Shown: piece after piece, positions 1 to 5,673 of the stretch
How positions within the stretch are numbered: the stretch's first letter is position 1
Layout: every line of letters begins with the position of its first letter
Assembly (NCBI GenBank): GCA_902765885.1
Contig: CACXBN010000252.1
Coordinates: forward strand, 1-6,275
Direction of reading: 5' to 3'
DNA from: an uncultured Ruminococcus sp.
Lineage (GTDB): Bacteria > Bacillota > Clostridia > Oscillospirales > CAG-272
DNA: 6,275 nucleotides
Program-made: the position numbers and the translations under genes
Notes under the pieces: model-generated
Databases searched by the model: none
What the model saw: only the letters and a program-made list of their open reading frames with translations
Told to the model about the DNA's origin: nothing

Positions 1-649
1 CCATCGGCTTGATCGTCATCACCGGATGTTTTGCATTCCATATAATTCTTGCGACATTTTCAACTTCAACCTGCATCAGAAATCCCATACAGTTGAATAT
101 CTGAATATACGTCTCAACATCATAGTCATTCTGGTCGGCATACTGTACGACTTCGGGCATATGTGCTGAGAGTCCGGGATGCATACCCTCTTCACGGATC
201 ATTGCAAGGTAATCCGGAAGGCGTGTGATCTCTCCCTTGTTCTTGTTGACAAGCTGTTCAATGCTTGCGTGGTGCAGAAGGCAGAAATCAGAGCCGATCT
301 CTGCACTGTGCTTTATAGCAGCCGCAGCCTGCCTTCTGGCCTCAGTGTTGTCATCAACATTCACGCCGGGTGTGTCTATACGGATTATTTTTCTTCCTGC
401 TGTCTGTTCCGCATAATCGATCGCCTTCTCCGCAATCGGTGTCGAGCTGATCGGTGCCATAATTGCATCAATACCTGCATCAAGAAAAACAGAAATTACC
501 GGCCAGAAGTCTTCAGGCCTTTCGAACTTTTCACGAATTGCTGCATCTGCTGCTGCGCCAGTATGACTCCAACCAAGCATCCAGTTTGTCCCGATTATCA
601 TTCTCGGAAGGCTTATGCCTCCAACTGTAGTTCTGGGAAAGGATTCCAT
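1..649 (-). CDS. Conserved uncharacterised protein, possible TIM-barrel fold (3' end cut off by window)
   Basis: This is an open reading frame of 216 codons entering from the left edge, so its C-terminus is missing. The ATG at 647-649 is preceded by GAGGTG (654-659) at 4-base spacing and by an in-frame TGA (653-655), which fixes the start. The protein begins MESFPRTTVGGISLPRMIIG, followed by TNWMLGWSHTGAA. Later segments alternate short hydrophobic strands and helices, such as the stretch with DAGIDAIMAPIS, then RKIIRIDTPG, then SDFCLLHHAS. This pattern suggests a beta/alpha barrel, but that is inference. The N-terminus resembles conserved hypothetical proteins I remember from Clostridia; I know no function and assign none. 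There is no signal peptide or membrane segment. It lies 62 bases downstream of the transketolase half gene with no terminator between, so the two are probably co-transcribed and may share a sugar-related role. Confidence 0.85.
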   Translation of the reverse strand, partial: MESFPRTTVGGISLPRMIIGTNWMLGWSHTGAAADAAIREKFERPEDFWPVISVFLDAGIDAIMAPISSTPIAEKAIDYAEQTAGRKIIRIDTPGVNVDDNTEARRQAAAAIKHSAEIGSDFCLLHHASIEQLVNKNKGEITRLPDYLAMIREEGMHPGLSAHMPEVVQYADQNDYDVETYIQIFNCMGFLMQVEVENVARIIWNAKHPVMTIKPM

Positions 650-711
650 ATTTCACCTCATTAACAGTGATAGCTTGAAATGTAGAAATCATATGATCCT
701 CTGCAGAATTA

Positions 712-1542
712 TCAGTCCCTTTCTCCCAAATCTTTCATTGCGATTTCGTATTGTTCATCATTGGGAGCCGCGCCGTGCCATGACACACTGTTTTCCATGT
801 ATGAAACGCCTTTTCCCTTGATACTGTGGGAAATGATGACAGTCGGCTTGTCCTTGCAGTTTTCAGCAGCTGTATATGCAGCGTCAATCGAATCAAAATC
901 GTGAGCGTCACATTCGACAACGTTCCAGCCAAATGCAGTAAACTTGTCAACATAAGGTTGAGGGTTCATAACTTCTGCAATCGGACCGTCTATCTGAAGT
1001 CCGTTGTTGTCTATAAGCCAGCAAAGATTAGACAGCTTATAGTGAGCTGCAAACATGGCAGCCTCCCAAACCTGTCCTTCTTCGGTTTCCCCGTCGCCGA
1101 GAATTGCATAAATCCTTACGCCTGTGTTATCTATCTTGTTGGATAAAGCCATACCGCAGGAAACAGAAGCACCTTGTCCAAGTGAGCCGGATGACATATC
1201 TACACCAGGTGTGTGTTTCATATCGGGATGTCCCTGAAGATATCCGTCTGTTTTTCTGAATGTTTTAAGATCCTCGACCGGGAAATAACCTCTGTTTGCA
1301 AGAGCGGAATATAATCCCGGGGCACAGTGTCCCTTAGAAAGAATCATTCTGTCTCTGTCGGGTTTTCCTGGATTTTTCGGATCAATATTTCTGAGTTTTT
1401 CAAAATAAAGGTATGCAAGAACATCTGCAATTGAAAGACTTCCGCCTGGATGTCCGCTCTTTGCAGAATGAACAGCTTCAATAATACCTACCCTGATTTT
1501 GCGGGCTATTTCAGCCAGTTCTTTTTTTCTTTTTTCTTCCAT
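712..1542 (-). CDS. Transketolase, N-terminal (TPP-binding) subunit
   Basis: At 276 residues this is the usual size of the N-terminal half of a split transketolase. The full enzyme moves two-carbon ketol units between sugar phosphates in the cytosolic non-oxidative pentose phosphate pathway. Visible motifs are SGHPGGSLS (residues 29-37, conserved His31), LSKGH (68-72, His72), the thiamine-diphosphate/metal motif GDGE (149-152) through IDNN (177-180), and HSIKGKG (239-245) followed by WHG (255-257). All key residues of this half are present. The ATG at 1540-1542 has a candidate Shine-Dalgarno AAGGTG (1556-1561) at an unusually long 13-base spacing; no better in-frame start is seen. The pyrimidine-binding and C-terminal domains must come from a second subunit, normally the next gene. 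Here the next gene is an unrelated uncharacterised protein, so the partner must lie elsewhere. A related TPP enzyme half (DXPS-like) is less likely given the transketolase-type motifs. Confidence 0.93.
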   Translation of the reverse strand: MEEKRKKELAEIARKIRVGIIEAVHSAKSGHPGGSLSIADVLAYLYFEKLRNIDPKNPGKPDRDRMILSKGHCAPGLYSALANRGYFPVEDLKTFRKTDGYLQGHPDMKHTPGVDMSSGSLGQGASVSCGMALSNKIDNTGVRIYAILGDGETEEGQVWEAAMFAAHYKLSNLCWLIDNNGLQIDGPIAEVMNPQPYVDKFTAFGWNVVECDAHDFDSIDAAYTAAENCKDKPTVIISHSIKGKGVSYMENSVSWHGAAPNDEQYEIAMKDLGERD

Positions 1543-1586
1543 AATAGTATATATGCACCTTTCTAGTTAATAGTATAACCTTGTTT

Positions 1587-1615
1587 ATATTAATATATTT
1601 ATGCTTAATTGTCAA
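1587..1615 (-). promoter_or_regulatory. Sigma-A type promoter for the transketolase unit
   Basis: Read on the minus strand, a perfect -35 box TTGACA (1610-1615) is followed after 17 bases by TAATAT (1587-1592, 4 of 6 matches to TATAAT) in a very AT-rich stretch. Transcription would start near 1580 and leave a leader of about 38 bases before the ATG at 1542. TATACT (1571-1576) is a possible alternative -10 but has no suitably spaced -35. The -35/spacer region overlaps the left arm of an 11-base inverted repeat (1600-1610 with 1725-1735). Confidence 0.7.
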
Positions 1616-1784
1616 GCTGAATATTATATTAATGACCTTCTGCATACACATTCATTACAGTCAAAAAAACATATAATCATGCCTCAGAAACTGCCATCAT
1701 TTTCTCATGATTTTTCCGGGTGGAAATTAAGCATACCATATAGCATGCCGCCCACGACTAATTATTAATTATTCCAAAAAGCAC

Positions 1785-1814
1785 TTGACAACACTACGGA
1801 GACTATTATATAAT
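1785..1814 (+). promoter_or_regulatory. Consensus sigma-A promoter of the tRNA-Ser transcription unit
   Basis: A perfect -35 TTGACA (1785-1790), an 18-base spacer and a perfect -10 TATAAT (1809-1814) predict a start near 1820-1822. It lies about 58 bases upstream of the mature tRNA 5' end. The strong boxes fit a stable-RNA promoter. Confidence 0.85.
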
Positions 1815-1820
1815 ATGCAC

Positions 1821-1877
1821 GCTGAGCGGATGCAATGACCAAGCTCGGCAGGGCTTATTCAAAGAGCCTTTGCTTCC
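1821..1877 (+). ncRNA. Candidate structured leader or small RNA directly upstream of tRNA-Ser
   Basis: This segment spans from the predicted transcription start to one base before the tRNA. Three helices can be drawn. GCTGAGC (1821-1827) pairs with GCTCGGC (1843-1849), 7 pairs including one G-U. AGGGCT (1850-1855) pairs with AGCCTT (1865-1870), 6 pairs including one G-U. GGATGCAA (1828-1835) pairs with TTGCTTCC (1870-1877), 7 pairs around one T-T mismatch. The first and third helices interleave, so they form either a pseudoknot or alternative folds. It matches neither the SRP RNA domain IV signature nor any riboswitch I know. It may be only a processed tRNA leader, a decayed tRNA, or a genuine small RNA. 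The helices are visible in the sequence; their function is not. Confidence 0.35.
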
Positions 1878-1878
1878 T

Positions 1879-1967
1879 GGAGAAGTACTCAAGTTGGCCG
1901 AAGAGGCGCCCCTGCTAAGGGTGTAGGCCGGGAAACTGGCGCGAGAGTTCGAATCTCTCCTTCTCCG
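1879..1967 (+). tRNA. tRNA-Ser (anticodon GCU)
   Basis: This 89-base class II tRNA gene reads serine codons AGC and AGU. The acceptor stem GGAGAAG (1879-1885) pairs perfectly with CTTCTCC (1960-1966), with discriminator G at 1967. The anticodon GCT (1914-1916) sits in the loop CTGCTAA (1912-1918), closed by a five-pair stem. A long variable arm (around 1924-1942), typical of tRNA-Ser, precedes the T arm GAGAG-TTCGAAT-CTCTC (1943-1959). The 3' CCA is not encoded: TAT follows the discriminator base, so CCA must be added by nucleotidyltransferase. The gene stands alone between its own promoter and terminator. Confidence 0.95.
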
Positions 1968-1973
1968 TATTTC

Positions 1974-2012
1974 ATTCCCCATAAACTACATGTTTGTGGG
2001 GAATTTTTTTTT
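1974..2012 (+). terminator. Rho-independent terminator after tRNA-Ser
   Basis: ATTCCCCATAAAC (1974-1986) pairs with GTTTGTGGGGAAT (1992-2004) over 13 pairs with a single T-G, closing a five-base loop. A run of nine T (2004-2012) follows. It lies 7 bases after the tRNA and insulates it from the lct operon. The opposite strand lacks a T-run, so it acts only on the plus strand. Confidence 0.93.
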
Positions 2013-2065
2013 GTTTTCCACAGCACTGCGGCACAGACAGGATGCAAATAGCAGAAGCTAAAGTC

Positions 2066-2094
2066 TTGACAAGTTTCCGGCTGCAAAGTACAAT
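2066..2094 (+). promoter_or_regulatory. Sigma-A type promoter of the lct-like operon
   Basis: A perfect TTGACA (2066-2071), a 17-base spacer and TACAAT (2089-2094, 5 of 6) predict a start near 2100-2101. The leader before the TTG start at 2194 would be about 93 bases and contains two palindromes. Confidence 0.75.
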
Positions 2095-2119
2095 TATGTG
2101 GGACAATCATATATTACAT

Positions 2120-2155
2120 ACGGTATGGAACCGTGAACATGATTATTCCATGTTC
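2120..2155 (+). promoter_or_regulatory. Tandem palindromes in the lct leader (candidate operator or RNA switch)
   Basis: Two perfect inverted repeats abut. ACGGT-5-ACCGT covers 2120-2134, and GAACATG-7-CATGTTC covers 2135-2155, about 20 to 55 bases after the predicted start. ATGGAA (2125-2130) can instead pair with TTCCAT (2146-2151), which would break both hairpins. No T-run follows, so this is not a simple terminator. DNA operators for a GntR-type or other regulator, or a folded leader, are both possible. No regulator gene lies in the window. Confidence 0.45.
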
Positions 2156-2193
2156 GTACAGCCAGAATTATTACATTATTGCAGGTGACAATC

Positions 2194-2982
2194 TTGAAAA
2201 TTATAGTATGTGTAAAACAGGTTCCCGCAAGTTCAAATGTTGATGTGGATCCTGTCACCGGAGTTCTAAAAAGAGACGGTACAAATGTCAAACTGAATCC
2301 ATATGACTTGTTTGCTCTGGAAATGGCGTTCCGCCTCAAGGAAGATATGGGAGGTTGTATAACAGCTCTGTCAATGGGTCCTTCTTCAGCGCTGTCATCA
2401 CTCCTCGAAACCGTATATATGGGAGCAGACAAAGGCGTACTGCTGAGTGACCGGGTTTTTGCGGGCTCCGATGTTCAGGCTACAAGCTATGCACTCAAAT
2501 GCGGTGTGAACAAAATAGGAAGTTATGACCTGATCATTTGCGGAAAACAGACGACTGACGGCGACACGGCTCAGGTTGGTCCGGAGCTTGCCGAACAGCT
2601 TGGCATTGAGCACGCATCAAACGTAATATCCGTCGACAGCATTGATGGAGAATACATCACTGTCACACTGAACCTTGACGATGTTTATCAGACACAGAAA
2701 ATGAAACTTCCGTGCCTGCTGACCATTGAAAAAGATGCATGTACCCCCAGACTGCCGTCATTCAGACGCAAATTGGCAGCACCTCCTGACTGCATTCAGG
2801 TATATACTGCAGATCAGCTAGAAGATATAGACAGAAGCAAATGTGGACTGAAAGGCTCACCGACACAGGTAGAACGCATCTTTCCTCCTGATTCCGATAC
2901 AAAGCAAATCATATTTGAGGGCGATGCCGAAACGCTTAGCAAGGAACTTTATAGTATCCTGACATCAGAAAAAATAGTGTGA
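2194..2982 (+). CDS. lctB: Electron transfer flavoprotein beta subunit, LctB-like (confurcating lactate dehydrogenase complex)
   Basis: This 262-residue EtfB is the usual length for the family. It pairs with EtfA and should bind the beta-FAD at which electrons are split or joined, next to the NAD site. The N-terminus (initiator)KIIVCVKQVP is the canonical EtfB start. NPYD (35-38) and the segment ICGKQTTDGDTAQVGPE (115-131) match the pattern of electron-bifurcating EtfB proteins. TTG at 2194 is the chosen start because AGGTGA (2183-2188) precedes it by 5 bases and the protein then begins exactly where the family does. In-frame TTG 2179 and GTG 2185 lie upstream of or inside that ribosome binding site. 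It is the first gene after the lct promoter and is followed closely by EtfA and a FAD-linked dehydrogenase, matching A. woodii lctB-lctC-lctD. Symbols are assigned by homology and gene order only. Confidence 0.92.
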   Translation: MKIIVCVKQVPASSNVDVDPVTGVLKRDGTNVKLNPYDLFALEMAFRLKEDMGGCITALSMGPSSALSSLLETVYMGADKGVLLSDRVFAGSDVQATSYALKCGVNKIGSYDLIICGKQTTDGDTAQVGPELAEQLGIEHASNVISVDSIDGEYITVTLNLDDVYQTQKMKLPCLLTIEKDACTPRLPSFRRKLAAPPDCIQVYTADQLEDIDRSKCGLKGSPTQVERIFPPDSDTKQIIFEGDAETLSKELYSILTSEKIV

Positions 2983-2989
2983 GGTGTCT

Positions 2990-4177
2990 ATGGGACTTAT
3001 TATCAACCAAAAAATAATCGACTCTGCCTCTGCGCAAAAGCTTATTGACCTGTGCCCTTTCGGCGCGATTAAATACGATGGTCAGTTGTCCATCACATCC
3101 GCCTGCAAGATGTGTAAAATGTGTGTCAAAAAGGGGCCGGAAGGTGCCATCACGTATGAAGAGGAAGATATTCCGAAATGCAACAAAGACGAATGGCGTG
3201 GAGTCGCCGTCTTCGCCGAACAGCGTGATGGAGTAATCCATCCTGTATCGCTCGAACTTATTGGCAAAGCAAGAGAGCTGGCAGCTGTGACCGGACATCC
3301 GGTTACTGCGGTGCTTATCGGATCCGGAACGGAAAAGGCTGAAGATATTCTGCTTCGCCATGGAATAGATACCCTGTATGTATACGACGATCCTCAGCTA
3401 AAAAACTTTGTAATTTCTTCGTATGCCTGCGCGTTTACTGATTTCATCAAAAAAACCAAACCTTCTTCAATTCTGGTCGGGGCCACTTCTCTCGGCCGTT
3501 CCCTTGCACCTAAAGTTGCAGCAAGAGTTCATGCAGGTCTTACCGCTGACTGTACGATGCTTAAAATGAAAGAGAACACGGACCTTGTTCAAATCAGACC
3601 TGCGTTCGGCGGGAATATAATGGCTCAAATCGTTACCCCAAACACCAGACCTCAGTTCTGTACAGTCAGATATAAAATATTCTCTTCTTCCGAGCCTTCC
3701 GAGCCGAAAGGAAAAACAGTCAGAATGGAAGTCACTCGAGAGATGCTTTCAGGCAACACGGAAGTAGTAAGAGTGGTGGAAAAGCCACGGGAGATAGACA
3801 TCTCAGATGCTGAAATCATTGTTGCAGTAGGAAGAGGACTGAAGACGAAGGAAGACATTTCTCTTGCTAAAAAACTGGCTGATGCGCTTGGTGCTCAGCT
3901 CGCCTGCACAAGACCGCTAGTTGAATCCGGATGGTTTGATCCCAAAAAGCAGATAGGACTTTCGGGCAGAACGGTGAAGCCAAAAATGATAATAACTCTC
4001 GGCATCTCGGGATCAGTTCAATTTGCAGCAGGAATGCAGAATTCCGATAAAATAATTGCCGTAAATGAAGATAAGGATGCCCCGATTTTCAAATTTGCCC
4101 ATTACGGTTTTATCGGCAACTTATATGAGATAGTTCCAGATCTTTTAAAAATGATAGAGGGAGGAAAAAATGTATAA
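2990..4177 (+). CDS. lctC: Electron transfer flavoprotein alpha subunit with N-terminal ferredoxin domain, LctC-like
   Basis: This 395-residue EtfA has an extra N-terminal iron-sulfur domain. Cys22 (in LCPFGAI) and Cys39, Cys42, Cys45 (in ACKMCKMC) supply four ligands for one [4Fe-4S] cluster. Such a cluster is thought to be the entry for electrons from reduced ferredoxin. The EtfA N-terminal domain follows from about residue 70. The C-terminal alpha-FAD domain shows TRPLVESGWF (307-316), LSGRTVKP (324-331) and LGISGSVQFAAGM (337-349), then NEDKDAPIFKFAHYG (359-373). The usual QH of the FAD loop is QF here (Phe345). ATG 2990 is preferred over GTG 2984, because GTG 2984 lies inside the Shine-Dalgarno GAGGTG (2981-2986), which itself overlaps the lctB stop codon. 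The gap to lctB is 7 bases, and the last 8 bases overlap lctD, so translational coupling is likely. Confidence 0.92.
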   Translation: MGLIINQKIIDSASAQKLIDLCPFGAIKYDGQLSITSACKMCKMCVKKGPEGAITYEEEDIPKCNKDEWRGVAVFAEQRDGVIHPVSLELIGKARELAAVTGHPVTAVLIGSGTEKAEDILLRHGIDTLYVYDDPQLKNFVISSYACAFTDFIKKTKPSSILVGATSLGRSLAPKVAARVHAGLTADCTMLKMKENTDLVQIRPAFGGNIMAQIVTPNTRPQFCTVRYKIFSSSEPSEPKGKTVRMEVTREMLSGNTEVVRVVEKPREIDISDAEIIVAVGRGLKTKEDISLAKKLADALGAQLACTRPLVESGWFDPKKQIGLSGRTVKPKMIITLGISGSVQFAAGMQNSDKIIAVNEDKDAPIFKFAHYGFIGNLYEIVPDLLKMIEGGKNV

Positions 4178-5561
4178 TAAAATCTGCAGTCAAGACGTAT
4201 CGTATCTTAAAAGCATTATTTCTCCCGAAAGAGTATTGTGCGGCAGTGAAATACCGGAAGATTACAGCCATGATGAACTAGGAGGAATCAGCTCTGCCCC
4301 CGACGTTTTGATACGCGTTTTATCCACTGAAGAAATTTCTGCCGTGATGAAATATTCAAACGAAAACAAAATACCAGTAGTTGTACGCGGAAGCGGTACG
4401 GGTCTTGTCGGAGCATCCGTGGCGATTCAAGGCGGAATCATGATGGAAACCACCGCCATGAACAAAATACTCGAACTTGATGAAGAAAACCTTACAGTTA
4501 CCGTCCAACCCGGTGTGCTGCTCATGGAACTTGCGGAATATACCCAGAATCATGATTTTCTCTATCCTCCAGATCCGGGAGAAAAATCCGCCACAATAGG
4601 AGGCAATATCAGCACGAATGCAGGAGGAATGAGAGCTGTAAAATATGGTGTCACCAGGGACTATGTCAGAGGACTCACCATTGTTCTGCCTGACGGAAGT
4701 ATACAAAAACTTGGCGGCAAAATAGTAAAAAACAGCACCGGGTACAACCTGATGCAGCTGATAATAGGCTCCGAAGGCACTTTGGGAATCATAACAGAAG
4801 CCATACTGAAGCTTCTGCCTCTTCCGAAAATAAGTGAGAGTCTGCTTGTACCTTTCGACTCTTTCGACAAATGCATACGTGCTGTTCCGAATATAATCAG
4901 AAGCAAAACATCACTTACGGCGATTGAATTTTTCGAAAGAGAGACAATCCTCTTTGCTGAAGAATACCTTGGAAAAAAATTCCCCGACACAAAATCTCCC
5001 GCATATCTCCTGCTAACTGTAGATGGAAATACTATGGAAAATGTCGAATCCGAAATGACACATGTTGCCAAGCTGTGTATGGATCTTGGAGCTTCGGATG
5101 CATACATAGTTGATACGGACGAGAGAAAAGAGTCTGTCTGGAAAGCAAGGGGGGCTTTCCTTGAGGCAATAAAAGCTTCTACTACTGAAATGGACGAATG
5201 TGACGTGGTCGTTCCAAGGAACAAAATTGCCGACTTTATAGAGTACACACATAAACTGGCTCGTGAACATAATATCCGTATACCAAGTTTCGGCCATGCA
5301 GGCGACGGCAATCTTCACATATATATCTGCCGTGACAACCTGAGCGATTCTGAATGGAAAAAACAGCTGAATATCATTTTTGATAAAATGTACTCCCATG
5401 CAAATACGCTTTCGGGAATGGTTTCGGGAGAACACGGCATCGGATTTGCCAAAAAAGAATACATGCTTGAAACTCTCGGAGAAAAACAAGTAAGCTTGAT
5501 GCGAGGAATAAAGGGCGTGTTCGATCCCAACAATATTCTTAATCCCGGAAAACTGTTTTAA
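4170..5561 (+). CDS. lctD: FAD-dependent 2-hydroxyacid (lactate) dehydrogenase, LctD/GlcD-like
   Basis: This 463-residue flavoprotein of the VAO/PCMH family has a FAD_binding_4 domain, then a FAD-oxidase C-terminal domain, the normal size for GlcD-type enzymes. FAD contacts are expected at RGSGTGLVGA (73-82), PPDPGEKSATIGGNISTNAGG (133-153) and GSEGTLGIITE (200-210). Metal and substrate residues are expected in GHAGDGNLH (375-383) and SGEHGIG (419-425). The C-terminus FDPNNILNPGKLF is typical. GGGAGG precedes the ATG by 6 bases, and the gene overlaps lctC by 8 bases. Next to bifurcating-type EtfBA, the likely job is lactate oxidation to pyruvate, passing electrons to EtfAB for confurcation with reduced ferredoxin onto NAD+. 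Sequence alone does not separate D-lactate from glycolate or 2-hydroxyglutarate, so the substrate is inferred from operon context. No signal peptide or membrane segment is seen. Confidence 0.9.
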   Translation: MYNKICSQDVSYLKSIISPERVLCGSEIPEDYSHDELGGISSAPDVLIRVLSTEEISAVMKYSNENKIPVVVRGSGTGLVGASVAIQGGIMMETTAMNKILELDEENLTVTVQPGVLLMELAEYTQNHDFLYPPDPGEKSATIGGNISTNAGGMRAVKYGVTRDYVRGLTIVLPDGSIQKLGGKIVKNSTGYNLMQLIIGSEGTLGIITEAILKLLPLPKISESLLVPFDSFDKCIRAVPNIIRSKTSLTAIEFFERETILFAEEYLGKKFPDTKSPAYLLLTVDGNTMENVESEMTHVAKLCMDLGASDAYIVDTDERKESVWKARGAFLEAIKASTTEMDECDVVVPRNKIADFIEYTHKLAREHNIRIPSFGHAGDGNLHIYICRDNLSDSEWKKQLNIIFDKMYSHANTLSGMVSGEHGIGFAKKEYMLETLGEKQVSLMRGIKGVFDPNNILNPGKLF

Positions 5562-5673
5562 TTATTATTATGACCATAACATATAGCATTCAGCCACATA
5601 TCTTTTTCAAAAACATACTACTGTAATCAACAGTCATATCAACATTCGACAAAATAAGAACCATGGAGGAAAT
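5562..5673 (+). other. Intergenic gap between lctD and the isomerase-like gene
   Basis: This 112-base AT-rich gap shows no stem followed by a T-run, so no terminator for the lct operon is visible. TGTAAT around 5623-5628 is a possible -10 box but has no convincing -35. Read-through from lctD into the next gene is therefore plausible. Confidence 0.5.

Noticed and set aside
179..664. Plus-strand open frame of 161 codons
   Set aside because: It lies antisense to the minus-strand gene starting at 649, which has a ribosome binding site and protein-like composition. The plus-strand translation is rich in Cys and Arg and resembles no protein family.
650..711. Frameshifted remains of a transketolase C-half after the N-half
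   Set aside because: The N-half has a natural length and ending. The 62-base gap and the following frame show none of the C-half motifs; a clean unrelated gene starts at 649.
1672..1677. Perfect TATAAT on the plus strand
   Set aside because: No recognisable -35 box lies 16-18 bases upstream, and no gene follows before the stronger tRNA promoter at 1785-1814.
1696..1715. ATCAT-6-ATGAT hairpin followed by T's
   Set aside because: The five-pair AT-rich stem is too weak for a terminator, and no plus-strand gene ends before it.
1821..1877. Signal recognition particle RNA next to tRNA-Ser
   Set aside because: This neighbourhood is common for SRP RNA in Firmicutes, but the conserved domain IV signature (GGAAGGAAGCAGCC-like) is absent.
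4661..5311. Minus-strand open frame of 216 codons
   Set aside because: It is antisense to lctD, whose translation shows clear family motifs. The reverse frame is low-complexity and Ser-rich, with no ribosome binding site seen.
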